Source of the DNA: Alteraurantiacibacter hainanensis
GTDB lineage: Bacteria > Pseudomonadota > Alphaproteobacteria > Sphingomonadales > Sphingomonadaceae
Assembly (NCBI RefSeq): GCF_036321025.1
Contig: NZ_JAZAPB010000001.1
Coordinates: 62,001-126,000, forward strand
Length of the DNA stretch: 64,000 nucleotides
Direction: 5' to 3'
The notes below the pieces were generated by a model. That model did no database searches, was not told the DNA's origin, and was given only the letters and a program-made list of their open reading frames with translations. Of this stretch, positions 8,732 to 17,912 are shown in pieces (the stretch's first letter is position 1; each line of letters opens with the position of its first letter). A program made the translations under genes and the position numbers.

Positions 8732-10516
8732 ATGCTGTTCGATGACCGCCTAGCCACCGTGCTGCGCATGCGCGCCGGAAGCGAGGCCGCCTTGCGCACA
8801 CAATTCAGGCAGTTACTCGACCTGCTGGGCACGCGGGATCCGGGAGTTCCGGGAGACGCGCTGGCCCGCATCGCGCGGTCTGCAGCAAGGTTGCCAGCTT
8901 CGGAAATCGAGCGGATGCTCGTTCGGCCCGCGCTGGAAAAGGGCGATGCGCGGCTCGCCACCATCAGCGGTTTCGTGCGCCTGCACGAATTGCAGCAGGC
9001 GATTCCGCAGGAAACGCAGTCCGCCATCCTGCGCGAGCCCGGCCTTCGCCTGCGCGATCCCGAGTTCGTGGCCTTCCTGGCCGAGGGCGATCCCAAGCCT
9101 GCCGCCGCCGCCGTCGCCACCGCGCGTCTGAGCGAGGCGCAGTGGCTCGACCTGATCCCCCGACTGCCGGTGACCGCGCGCGGCTTCCTGAGGCATCGCC
9201 GCGACCTGCCGGAGGGCGTCAAGCGCCTGCTGAGCCAGCTCGGCGTCCGGGACCTGGTGCTGCCGATGGGGAGCATGGCGGAGGAAGAAGCCGCCGCCAT
9301 GGCAGCAAGCGAAGCCGGCCGGGAAGCATCCGATGTATCCCCCGTGGCGGGCACACCTGCCTCAGAAGAAGGGATCGGCGCGCTGCGACGGCGGATTGAG
9401 GCTTTCCGCGAGAACCGCCAGCAGGCCAAAACGGCCCCTCGCCTGCCCTTGGGCGACAGCGCCGCGCAGCCGGACGCTCCCGGTCACGACGTGCTCGATA
9501 TCGTCACGGACGGCGCCGGCAACGTGGTAAGCGCGGACGGCTTTGCCGCGCCGATGCTGGTTGGCCTTAAGCTGACGGCCCCCGCCCCCGGCACGCTGGT
9601 AAGTTTCGAAGACGATGTCGCGGCCCAGTTGCGCCGCCACCTTCCGTTGCGCCAGGCGCACCTGACGATCGACGCCGCGCCGGAGATCAGCGGCGAATGG
9701 CGTATGGACGCAACGCCGCTGTTCGCCACCGCCACCGGCGGCTTCACCGGATACGCCGCGCGGCTCTACCGCCCGAACCGTCCGGTCGTGAGCGGGCGCG
9801 AGGACAGCCAGGCCGACGCCATGCGCCAGGTGCTGCACGAACTGCGCACTCCGGTAAACGCGATCCAGGGCTTCGCCGAGATCATCCAGCAGCAGATCTT
9901 CGCCACCGTACCTCACGAATATCGCGCCCATGCCGCCGCCATCGCGGTCGATGCCGCGAAATTGCTGGCCGGGTTCGAGGAAGTGGACCGGCTGGTGAGG
10001 CTGGAAAGCCGCGCCATGCAACTGGAGGAAGGCAGCTGCGATTTCCGCGCCGCGCTGGCCGACACGGTGGAGCGCCTGCAGCGCGTGCTGCGTCCCCGCA
10101 ACGCGGGATTTGCGCTCGAGATCTCCGGCTCCCATTTCACCGTCGGGTTCGACCGGACAGAGGCAATGGCCATGTGCTGGCGACTGCTTGCCACTGCGGC
10201 GGGCGCGCTTGGGCCGGGCGAGGAATCGCGGCTGGCTCTATCGGGTGACGAGGCTGGCATCACGCTGGACCTGTCGGTGCCCGAATCCCTGCGTGCCGCG
10301 GCGCCCGATACTTCTCGCGAGGGGCAGCGGCGCAGCGTCGTCAGCGCGGGCATGTTCGGGCCGCGTTTCACATTCCGACTGGTGGAGGCCGAGGTCCGCG
10401 CAGCCGGGGGTTCGCTGTCGTGTGAGGGAGACCGGGTGACATTGCGCCTGCCCACCTTGACCTCGACGGGGGCGAGCCATAGCACCGGCACCGGATCGCA
10501 GGGCAACGGCCCTTGA
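8732..10516 (+). CDS. HisKA-domain sensor protein with a degenerate ATPase domain
   Basis: A 594-aa soluble protein. Residues 1-200 are helical and repeat-like. A PAS-like segment (VLDIVTDGAGNVVSADGF) lies near 250-330. A histidine phosphotransfer helix follows with the phospho-acceptor candidate His369 in VLHELRTPVNAIQGFAE. The C-terminal part aligns by position with a HATPase domain but lacks its key motifs. The N-box Asn is replaced in CWRLLATAAGAL, no DxGxG is present, and the GTGLGL loop is replaced by MFGPRFTFRLVEAEVRAAGG. It may therefore be a pseudokinase or a phosphotransfer scaffold. No response regulator is adjacent. The deacetylase gene starts 15 bp downstream. Confidence 0.75.
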   Translation: MLFDDRLATVLRMRAGSEAALRTQFRQLLDLLGTRDPGVPGDALARIARSAARLPASEIERMLVRPALEKGDARLATISGFVRLHELQQAIPQETQSAILREPGLRLRDPEFVAFLAEGDPKPAAAAVATARLSEAQWLDLIPRLPVTARGFLRHRRDLPEGVKRLLSQLGVRDLVLPMGSMAEEEAAAMAASEAGREASDVSPVAGTPASEEGIGALRRRIEAFRENRQQAKTAPRLPLGDSAAQPDAPGHDVLDIVTDGAGNVVSADGFAAPMLVGLKLTAPAPGTLVSFEDDVAAQLRRHLPLRQAHLTIDAAPEISGEWRMDATPLFATATGGFTGYAARLYRPNRPVVSGREDSQADAMRQVLHELRTPVNAIQGFAEIIQQQIFATVPHEYRAHAAAIAVDAAKLLAGFEEVDRLVRLESRAMQLEEGSCDFRAALADTVERLQRVLRPRNAGFALEISGSHFTVGFDRTEAMAMCWRLLATAAGALGPGEESRLALSGDEAGITLDLSVPESLRAAAPDTSREGQRRSVVSAGMFGPRFTFRLVEAEVRAAGGSLSCEGDRVTLRLPTLTSTGASHSTGTGSQGNGP

Positions 10517-10531
10517 AACAGGAGATCGACC

Positions 10532-11530
10532 ATGGCGATGGGCAACATGCTCAACCCGCCATCCGCGGGCGCCACGGCGAGCTTCGCTGACGATACTCCG
10601 CGTTTCCTGCTGACGGTCGACACCGAAGAGGATTTCGACTGGGACCGGCCCCTGGCGCGCGACAGTCACGATACCCGGCACGTCAGCCAGCTGGGGAAAT
10701 TCCAGCAGTTCTGCGAGAACGAGGACGTGGTGCCCGTCTACCTGGTGGACTGGCCCATAGCCAATTCGCAGACCGCGGCGCAGATCCTGCGCGAACCGCT
10801 GATCGATGGCCGGGCCGAGATCGGCGTGCAACTGCACCCCTGGGTGAATCCGCCGTTCCAGGAAGAGGTGACGCAGCACAATTCCTTCGCCGGCAACCTG
10901 CCGCCGGACCTGGAGGACAGGAAAATCGGCATGCTGCGCGAAGCGATCGAGAAGAATTTCGGCCTCGCCCCGCTGATCTACCGCGCCGGACGTTACGGCC
11001 TTGGCAGGCACACCGCCGCATCGTTGGAACGGCATGGCATAGCCATCGACACCTCGGTGCGGCCGCTGTTCGACTATTCCAGCGCCGGAGGACCGGACTA
11101 TCGCTTCCACCCGCGGCATCCCTACTGGATCGACGACGACAGGACATTGCTGGAGCTGCCGCTGACCAGCAGTTACTGGGGGATGCTGCGCCAGCAGGGC
11201 GGACTGATCTACCCGCGGCTATGGCGCGTCCCCTCCATGCGCGGCGTGCTGGCCCGGCTGGGCCTTCTGGAACGGGTGCCGCTCACGCCCGAGGGCGTCA
11301 GCGTGGAGGAGGCGATCCGCGGGATCGACATCGCGCTCGACGACGGGCTGCCCCTGCTCGTCCTGTCATTTCACAGCCCCTCGCTGCGCCCCGGCTCCAC
11401 GCCCTACGTCCGCGACGAGGCCGATCTCGACGCCCTGTACGACTGGTGGCGCCGCATCTTCGCCTACCTGCGCCAGCGCGGCGTCGCCGCCAGCAGCGTG
11501 CGCGACGTGATGGGCGCCGTGAAGCGGTAG
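10532..11530 (+). CDS. Polysaccharide deacetylase family protein (WalW-like)
   Basis: A 332-aa protein with no clear signal peptide. The NodB-type deacetylase fold is suggested by motif 1 (FLLTVDTEEDFDW), a His-containing second motif (IGVQLHPWVNPPF) and the motif RAGRYGLGRHTAASLERHGI. Later LLVLSFHSPSLRPGSTPYV carries another conserved His. Members of this WalW-like branch occur in polysaccharide loci, and the substrate is unknown. The gene has a good GGAG-type ribosome site and follows the HisKA gene by 15 bp, so the two are likely one transcript. Confidence 0.82.
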   Translation: MAMGNMLNPPSAGATASFADDTPRFLLTVDTEEDFDWDRPLARDSHDTRHVSQLGKFQQFCENEDVVPVYLVDWPIANSQTAAQILREPLIDGRAEIGVQLHPWVNPPFQEEVTQHNSFAGNLPPDLEDRKIGMLREAIEKNFGLAPLIYRAGRYGLGRHTAASLERHGIAIDTSVRPLFDYSSAGGPDYRFHPRHPYWIDDDRTLLELPLTSSYWGMLRQQGGLIYPRLWRVPSMRGVLARLGLLERVPLTPEGVSVEEAIRGIDIALDDGLPLLVLSFHSPSLRPGSTPYVRDEADLDALYDWWRRIFAYLRQRGVAASSVRDVMGAVKR

Positions 11531-11616
11531 GCGGGAACCCGCACGGAGGGCCGCGACAGGGCGGGTAGAGAGGGTCTTCGAGCCCTCCTCCGCCGCGACC
11601 TTTTGCTAGCCTCGCT

Positions 11617-11889
11617 TCACTCCTTCCATGAGATGACACCGTCGACGGATCGCCATTCGGCAGGCCGGATCAGCTTCTCGTGCGCGATCGTGACCGACTG
11701 TATCTCCGCCTCGATCTGACGCCGCCAGTGCGCCAGGAAATCGAACAGGACCGGGAAGTCCGGCGCTGCGTCGTATTCCTGCCAGGCGAACAGCTGAAGC
11801 AGAGAGGGGTGATCGGGCATGAAATAGCAGATTTCGGCCGTGGTCAGCCCGTATCCGTCGAGCTGGGCGATCAGGGCGCGATCGGTCAT
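11617..11889 (-). CDS. usg: Usg family protein
   Basis: A 90-aa protein containing GLTTAEICYFMPDHPSLLQL and FAWQEYDAAPDFPVLFDFL, then IAHEKLIRPAEWRSVDG. This pattern is the small alphaproteobacterial Usg protein, known originally as an ORF next to trp genes; its biochemical role is not known. No trp gene is adjacent here. The ATG at 11889 overlaps the stop of the upstream 49-aa ORF (ATGA), so its translation is probably coupled to that ORF. An in-frame start nine codons earlier would begin inside the small ORF and has no better ribosome site. Confidence 0.82.
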   Translation of the reverse strand: MTDRALIAQLDGYGLTTAEICYFMPDHPSLLQLFAWQEYDAAPDFPVLFDFLAHWRRQIEAEIQSVTIAHEKLIRPAEWRSVDGVISWKE

Positions 11890-12035
11890 CGTCGTGGGCC
11901 ACCTCGTTCGCAAGGCCGCCGCTCGGGTTCGCGGGTCCTGTTCCAGGATGCGAGAAGCGCCTGGGCAACCTCCGGCTCGTATTTCGGGCGAGGCGGATCA
12001 AACGGGTGAAGATAGCGGGAGAAGGGCTGCGACAT
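11886..12035 (-). CDS. Small ORF (49 aa) translationally coupled to usg
   Basis: On the minus strand an ATG at 12035 is preceded by GGAGGA with 7 nt spacing, an excellent ribosome site. It opens a 49-residue frame starting MSQPFSRYLHPFDPPRPKYE and ending in an Arg-rich tail. The stop TGA overlaps the usg ATG as ATGA. The strong ribosome site together with the 4-nt overlap argues that this is a translated leader gene. It has no signal peptide or membrane segment, is Pro- and Arg-rich, and I do not recognise a family. It could be a real small protein or simply the ribosome-loading device for usg. Confidence 0.55.
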   Translation of the reverse strand: MSQPFSRYLHPFDPPRPKYEPEVAQALLASWNRTREPERRPCERGGPRR

Positions 12036-12153
12036 CAGATGGTCCTCCTTTCTGTCTTCGATGCCTGCTCCATATCATGGGACGCGACGGGTCATATTTT
12101 TGAGTCAGGACGGCGATCTCGTCAAGACGGAACGAGAGCGGCATCGGCACCGA

Positions 12154-12179
12154 TTGGCACTCGCTGCGAAGAGTGCCAA
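12154..12179 (+). promoter_or_regulatory. CIRCE-like inverted repeat upstream of groES
   Basis: TTGGCACTC (12154-12162) and GAGTGCCAA (12171-12179) form a perfect 9-bp inverted repeat. It closely resembles the HrcA operator CIRCE (TTAGCACTC-N9-GAGTGCTAA), but the spacer is 8 nt here and one base per arm differs. It is 117 bp before the groES start codon. By established knowledge of CIRCE, HrcA would repress groESL here. hrcA itself is not in the window. Confidence 0.75.
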
Positions 12180-12196
12180 AAAATTTTCAGCCCCCT

Positions 12197-12227
12197 CTTG
12201 AAGCCGAATTTTTCGCCGCCCATTTTT
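12197..12227 (+). promoter_or_regulatory. Candidate heat-shock (sigma-32) promoter for groESL
   Basis: CTTGAAG at 12197-12203 and CCCATTTTT at 12219-12227 resemble the -35 and -10 elements of RpoH promoters, with 16 nt between CTTGAA and CCCAT. They lie between the CIRCE-like repeat and groES, leaving a leader of about 60 nt. It is inferred by consensus only. The operator being upstream of this promoter would be unusual, so another vegetative promoter may overlap the repeat. Confidence 0.4.
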
Positions 12228-12295
12228 CTCGCGTCTCCTGCTGGATGACCCGGGGGAGACACCATTGACATATCGCTTATTGATGGAGGTTATGT

Positions 12296-12610
12296 ATGAA
12301 TTTCCGTCCCTTGCACGATCGCGTGCTTGTTCGTCGTATCGAGGCGGACGAGAAGACCGCTGGCGGTATCATCATCCCTGACACCGCCAAGGAAAAGCCG
12401 ATGGAGGGCGAAGTCGTCTCCGTCGGGGCCGGGACTCGCGACGATTCAGGCAAGCTGGTCGAACTCGCCGTGAAGGCGGGAGACCGCGTCCTGTTCGGCA
12501 AATGGTCCGGCACCGAAGTGCGTATCGAGGGCGAGGATCTGCTCATCATGAAGGAGAGCGACATCCTCGGCATCATCGAGGCGAGCGCCGAACTGAAGAA
12601 GGCCGCGTAA
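12296..12610 (+). CDS. groES: Co-chaperonin GroES
   Basis: A 104-aa protein starting MNFRPLHDRVLVRRIEADEK, the GroES signature. The mobile loop KTAGGIIIPDTAKEKPMEG, which docks onto GroEL, is intact. Its heptamer caps the GroEL folding chamber in the cytoplasm. The ribosome site GGAGG lies a few bases before the ATG. groEL follows 50 bp later in the same transcript. It is a few residues longer at the C-terminus (SAELKKAA) than many homologues. Confidence 0.98.
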   Translation: MNFRPLHDRVLVRRIEADEKTAGGIIIPDTAKEKPMEGEVVSVGAGTRDDSGKLVELAVKAGDRVLFGKWSGTEVRIEGEDLLIMKESDILGIIEASAELKKAA

Positions 12611-12660
12611 GCAACGCAGCCCGATCGATCTTCAACCAACTTTGAAAGGAGCAGGCCAAA

Positions 12661-14283
<1,623 letters not shown>

Positions 14284-14308
14284 GGCAGCCCAGTCTTTCG
14301 CCAACCCG

Positions 14309-14345
14309 GGCAGGCGCGTTCGCAGGGACGCGCCTGCCTTTCCTC
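14309..14345 (+). terminator. Rho-independent terminator after groEL
   Basis: GGCAGGCGCG (14309-14318) pairs perfectly with CGCGCCTGCC (14329-14338) across a 10-nt loop. A short T-rich tail (TTTCCT) follows. It is 26 bp after the groEL stop codon, and stands between groESL and the convergent catabolic operon. The T-run is short, so efficiency is uncertain. Confidence 0.75.
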
Positions 14346-14366
14346 CGACCCGGCTCTTTCCGGGTC

Positions 14367-15338
14367 CTAGTGCCCCGGCGCGCGGACGCTCTGCTCTATC
14401 GCGCCGAATGGTGCGGTCCCATCGCTCGTGCGCGCCTCCATCCGGATGCTGTCGCCAAAGCGCATGAACCCGGTTTCCGGCTTGCCGCCTGCGATGATCT
14501 CGATAGCGCGGCGCTCGGAGATGCAGCTGGAGCCGACTTCGGCGTAGTTCCTGTTGGCGACGGTTCCGGAACCGATCATCGTGCCTGCCACGAGGTCGCG
14601 CGAAGTCGCTGCGTGGGCGACCAGATCATGGAAGCCGACGGACATCTCCCGCCCATTGGCGTGACCGAAGGGTTTGCCGTTCCAGGCGATGTGGAGATCG
14701 AGACAGACGCGGCCATCCTGCCAAGCTTCGCCCAATTCGTCGGGCGTCACCGCGAACGGCGCGACCGAACACGCGGGCTTGGCGAGGATGAAGCCGAAGC
14801 CAGTGCGCATTTCCGGCACCGCGAACGCGCGCAGGGACCAGTCGTTGATCTGCACTATCAGCCTGATGTGCTTCATCGCTTCTGCCGGACTGGTGCCCAT
14901 GGGCACGGCATCGACAATGACGCCGAATTCGCCCTCGAAATCGATCCCGCCCTTCTCGTCGGGAAGCACGACATCCTCGCGGGGACCGATGAAGCGATCG
15001 GACATGCCCTGGTACATCAGCGGTCGTTCGGGATTGAGCGGCTCTGTATCGAAGGCGACCTGCATCAGGTCGGCATGGGTCTGGAAAGCCGACCCGTCGA
15101 GCCACTGCCAGGTGCGCGGCATGGGAGCCCGCAATGATGCGGGATCAAGCGCCTCGCCGTCGCCTTGCCGAAGGCGTTCGGCGAGTGCATCGAGCCGGGT
15201 CCAGGCGTTTTCCCAATCCTCCAGAGCGGACAGAAGACTTGGAAACCGCGATCCTGCCGCGAGGCAGCGCGTTGCGTCGTCCGAAACCGCCACGAGTTCG
15301 CCGTCGGGTTTCCCGTTCGCGCGCGTCGCCAGGCGCAT
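14367..15338 (-). CDS. Fumarylacetoacetate hydrolase family protein
   Basis: A 323-aa protein. The C-terminal FAH domain is clear: MYQGMSDRFIGPREDVVLPD, the metal-binding acidic stretch GGIDFEGEFGVIVD, then QINDWSLRAF, and SGTVANRNYAEVGSSCISER. The family hydrolyses C-C bonds in beta-diketo acids or acts on related keto-enol acids from ring cleavage. It is the last gene of the minus-strand catabolic operon. Its ATG overlaps the cupin stop by 1 nt. By context it may release the central metabolites at the end of the pathway. The substrate cannot be read from the sequence. Confidence 0.88.
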   Translation of the reverse strand: MRLATRANGKPDGELVAVSDDATRCLAAGSRFPSLLSALEDWENAWTRLDALAERLRQGDGEALDPASLRAPMPRTWQWLDGSAFQTHADLMQVAFDTEPLNPERPLMYQGMSDRFIGPREDVVLPDEKGGIDFEGEFGVIVDAVPMGTSPAEAMKHIRLIVQINDWSLRAFAVPEMRTGFGFILAKPACSVAPFAVTPDELGEAWQDGRVCLDLHIAWNGKPFGHANGREMSVGFHDLVAHAATSRDLVAGTMIGSGTVANRNYAEVGSSCISERRAIEIIAGGKPETGFMRFGDSIRMEARTSDGTAPFGAIEQSVRAPGH

Positions 15339-15904
15339 CAGGCCAGGTCCCCCGTGAAGGTTCCGTCGATCAGGATGAAGGCAATGCGGCAGTTGCGATC
15401 CGTGCGATTTGCCCAGCCGTGATTGGTGCCACGCTGGATGATGATGTCACCCGCCCGGCAGACGGTTTCGCCTTCGTCGACAATCAGCACGAGTTCGCCT
15501 TCCAGCACGATGCCGTAGTCGATCGTCTCGGTGCGGTGCATGTGCGCATGCTTCGATCCCGTGCCGGTGTGCGACGAGGCATCGCCCGCACCAACCTCGG
15601 CGAAGTGCGCCCTCGCCTCTTCCGGGGTGACGTTGTCGAGCTTGTCACCGTCGGGCGGAATGTCGAGCACCCGGATGCGCGTGCCGTTCTTCGGCGGAGC
15701 AAGCTTGATGCCGTCTTCCGGCGGCTCCCCCGATGCCGCGTCGATCGGGGCAGGCGTACCGGTCGTGTTCCAGACTTCGTGGAACATCGGACCTTCATCT
15801 CCCCCGATGCGCTGGTAGCGCGGCACGGGGCCATCTTCCTGGATGATTGCCTGCCCGTCGGAATTATGTCCGGTGACTATGCGCCGTGTCGGTCCTGTCA
15901 TCAT
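15338..15904 (-). CDS. Single-domain cupin protein
   Basis: A 188-aa protein. The C-terminal half is a cupin with metal-ligand pattern HAHMHRTETIDYGIVLEGEL and the closing motif RGTNHGWANRTDRNCR. It is too short to be a bicupin gentisate dioxygenase (about 350 aa). It could be an isomerase, a decarboxylase-like enzyme or a small dioxygenase in the operon's pathway. The start at 15904 has GGAGAG upstream; a second ATG at 15901 is adjacent. It is coupled to the FAH gene and 16 bp downstream of the GST gene. Confidence 0.8.
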   Translation of the reverse strand: MMTGPTRRIVTGHNSDGQAIIQEDGPVPRYQRIGGDEGPMFHEVWNTTGTPAPIDAASGEPPEDGIKLAPPKNGTRIRVLDIPPDGDKLDNVTPEEARAHFAEVGAGDASSHTGTGSKHAHMHRTETIDYGIVLEGELVLIVDEGETVCRAGDIIIQRGTNHGWANRTDRNCRIAFILIDGTFTGDLA

Positions 15905-15920
15905 GGCCTTGGTCTCTCCG

Positions 15921-16616
15921 TCAGTCTGGCTTGCCAATCGGCGGAGGCTGGAAGAACAGCCCGCGCGCCTTGAGGTCGTCCTGTGCCTTTTCCTCCCGCT
16001 CCAGCGCAGCCTGTGCGCTCGGTCGCCGGGAAGCCTCGGCATAATGCCGCTTTAGCGCGGGAAATTCATCCTGATCGAAACCTGCCCCCGTGATGCGGAA
16101 CCATATCCACGCGAGATAGGCATCGAGGATCGACCAGTCCTGACCCAGCACCCACGGCTGCCCGTTCAGCCTCTGCTCCAGCGGAGCCAGCTGCATGGCA
16201 AGCCCCTCGGCCGCCTTGGCCCGGATGCGCGGTGCGTCGGCAGCGTCGATGGAGATCATCGGCGCCATCACGAAGCGCGTCACCAGCGGATGCAGGTCGC
16301 TGGAACAGCGGAGCAATTCGCCGAGCATTCTTGCTCTTTCCGCCGCATCCTGCGGCTGGGGCAGCAGCCCTGCCTCTGGGAAGACCTGCGCCAGGTAGAT
16401 CAGGATCGCGCCGTTCTGCACGATCACGCCATCGTCGGTTTCCAGCGCGGGCACCTTGCCAGCCGGATTGACGGAGAGAAACTCAGGTTTGCGGTGCTCC
16501 CCCGCCATGAAGGCGATGAGCCGCGTTTCGAACGGCTGGCCGATCTCCTCCAGCGCCGTCAGCGAAACGCGCGCGCAGGTCTGCGGAGCGAACCAAAGGA
16601 CAAGCCCCTTGCTCAT
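15921..16616 (-). CDS. Glutathione S-transferase family protein
   Basis: A 231-aa protein with the thioredoxin-like N-terminal domain (MSKGLVLWFAPQTCARVSLT, then NPAGKVPALETDDGVIVQN, the cis-Pro and glutathione-contact region) and a helical C-terminal domain (WVLGQDWSILDAYLAWIWFR). In ring-cleavage operons, GSTs often act as glutathione-dependent isomerases, such as maleylpyruvate isomerase. That role is inferred from context only. The start ATG overlaps the MFS stop (ATGA). Confidence 0.88.
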   Translation of the reverse strand: MSKGLVLWFAPQTCARVSLTALEEIGQPFETRLIAFMAGEHRKPEFLSVNPAGKVPALETDDGVIVQNGAILIYLAQVFPEAGLLPQPQDAAERARMLGELLRCSSDLHPLVTRFVMAPMISIDAADAPRIRAKAAEGLAMQLAPLEQRLNGQPWVLGQDWSILDAYLAWIWFRITGAGFDQDEFPALKRHYAEASRRPSAQAALEREEKAQDDLKARGLFFQPPPIGKPD

Positions 16617-17800
16617 GCTGCGGCCCTTCCCGGCGATTTTAACGAGAGGACTGCCCACAGGGCACCAACCCCCGCGGCGAGCGAGTAGATGATGAGGGCT
16701 TGCGGCAGGTTGCCTGCAAGACCGGAAAGAGCAGCCAGCATCAAAGGTGCAAGAAACTGGGCCAGGAAGAAGGAACCCGTCCAGAGGCCCATTCCCCTTC
16801 CCCGCATGGCCGCCGGAAGTGAACGCATTGTCCAGGCAAGCATGTTGGGCAACATCAGGCCGCTGCCGAAGCAGATCAGGACGCCACAGGCAGCGAGAGC
16901 GAAAAGACCGGGCGAAAGCCCAATGCCGGCATAGCCAATGCTGGCCACTGCCAGACCGATCGCCAGCAACTTCGGGCCAGCATTCTGCCTGCCCCGATGA
17001 AACGCAAGCGATCCGATGGCTACAGCGAGATTGCAGATGGCTCCGATCAATCCGATCTGCGCGGGAGAAACCGGTCCGGAAGTCTCCAGGATAGGGCCAA
17101 GCTGAACGGTCACAGTGTAGAAAATGACGCCAACCACAAAGGTCACGAGCGCCAGCGGCAGGACAGTTCGAAACGGAAAAGCCTGCGCATCCGTCCTCTC
17201 TTCGCTCGCGGTAACGTCCGGCTCGAAGAGACCTATCGCAGCCGCCAGCGCCACCGGCAGCGCGAGCAAGTAGAGGAGAAAGGGCCCTCGCGAGCCCAGG
17301 AGTTCGCCCAGTATCCCGCCGATGGCGATCAGAACGATTGCCGCCACACTGCCAACGGCGATCTGCAGGGCGATCCATTTTTCACGGCGCTCGCCTGAAA
17401 AGTAGTCCCCGATCAGCACCGTCGCGAGAGTCATGATGACAGCTTCCACCACTCCGAGGCCGAAGCGAGCGGCGATGATCAGGAAGAGGTCGTTGAGAAA
17501 CCATGGCAAGATGCCAAAGAGTGCGTAGAGCACGAGAGCGCAAACCATCAGGTGCTTGCGCCCGATCAGATCGGATAGCCATCCCGCCAGAGGCGAGAAC
17601 ACCGCGACGCAAAGCGCCGGTATCGTGAGTGCCATCGGCACAAGGAACTCGCTACGGGGCACGTCCGCGAATTCGCTCAGCAACAGCGGCAGAACCGGGA
17701 TCAGGGACACGATTGCCATGATCGGCAGCACCGCGGTCGCCAGCAGGATCAAGCCCTGGCTTCTTCCCGCCTCTCGCGCCCACGGAGCGTGACCCTTCAT
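16613..17800 (-). CDS. MFS transporter
   Basis: A 395-aa protein with about 12 membrane segments and the MFS loop motif GWLSDLIGRKHLMV between TM2 and TM3. The half-way cytoplasmic loop is at roughly 195-210. The ATG at 17800 is used; an in-frame GTG at 17929 would add 43 residues, overlap the previous gene, and have no membrane or family features. Being inside the catabolic operon it likely imports the aromatic substrate or an intermediate across the inner membrane, after the TonB receptor has carried it across the outer membrane. Confidence 0.88.
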   Translation of the reverse strand: MKGHAPWAREAGRSQGLILLATAVLPIMAIVSLIPVLPLLLSEFADVPRSEFLVPMALTIPALCVAVFSPLAGWLSDLIGRKHLMVCALVLYALFGILPWFLNDLFLIIAARFGLGVVEAVIMTLATVLIGDYFSGERREKWIALQIAVGSVAAIVLIAIGGILGELLGSRGPFLLYLLALPVALAAAIGLFEPDVTASEERTDAQAFPFRTVLPLALVTFVVGVIFYTVTVQLGPILETSGPVSPAQIGLIGAICNLAVAIGSLAFHRGRQNAGPKLLAIGLAVASIGYAGIGLSPGLFALAACGVLICFGSGLMLPNMLAWTMRSLPAAMRGRGMGLWTGSFFLAQFLAPLMLAALSGLAGNLPQALIIYSLAAGVGALWAVLSLKSPGRAAA

Positions 17801-17912
17801 GAAACCGGCCTTTCCGTCCCGATGGCGCACCCTGCGGCTTCCGGGTTGGATCGACGCAGAACGACTTGCAAGGTCCTGCCCCGGTGCGCGCGGGTCCGCT
17901 GCGGCCACGTCG

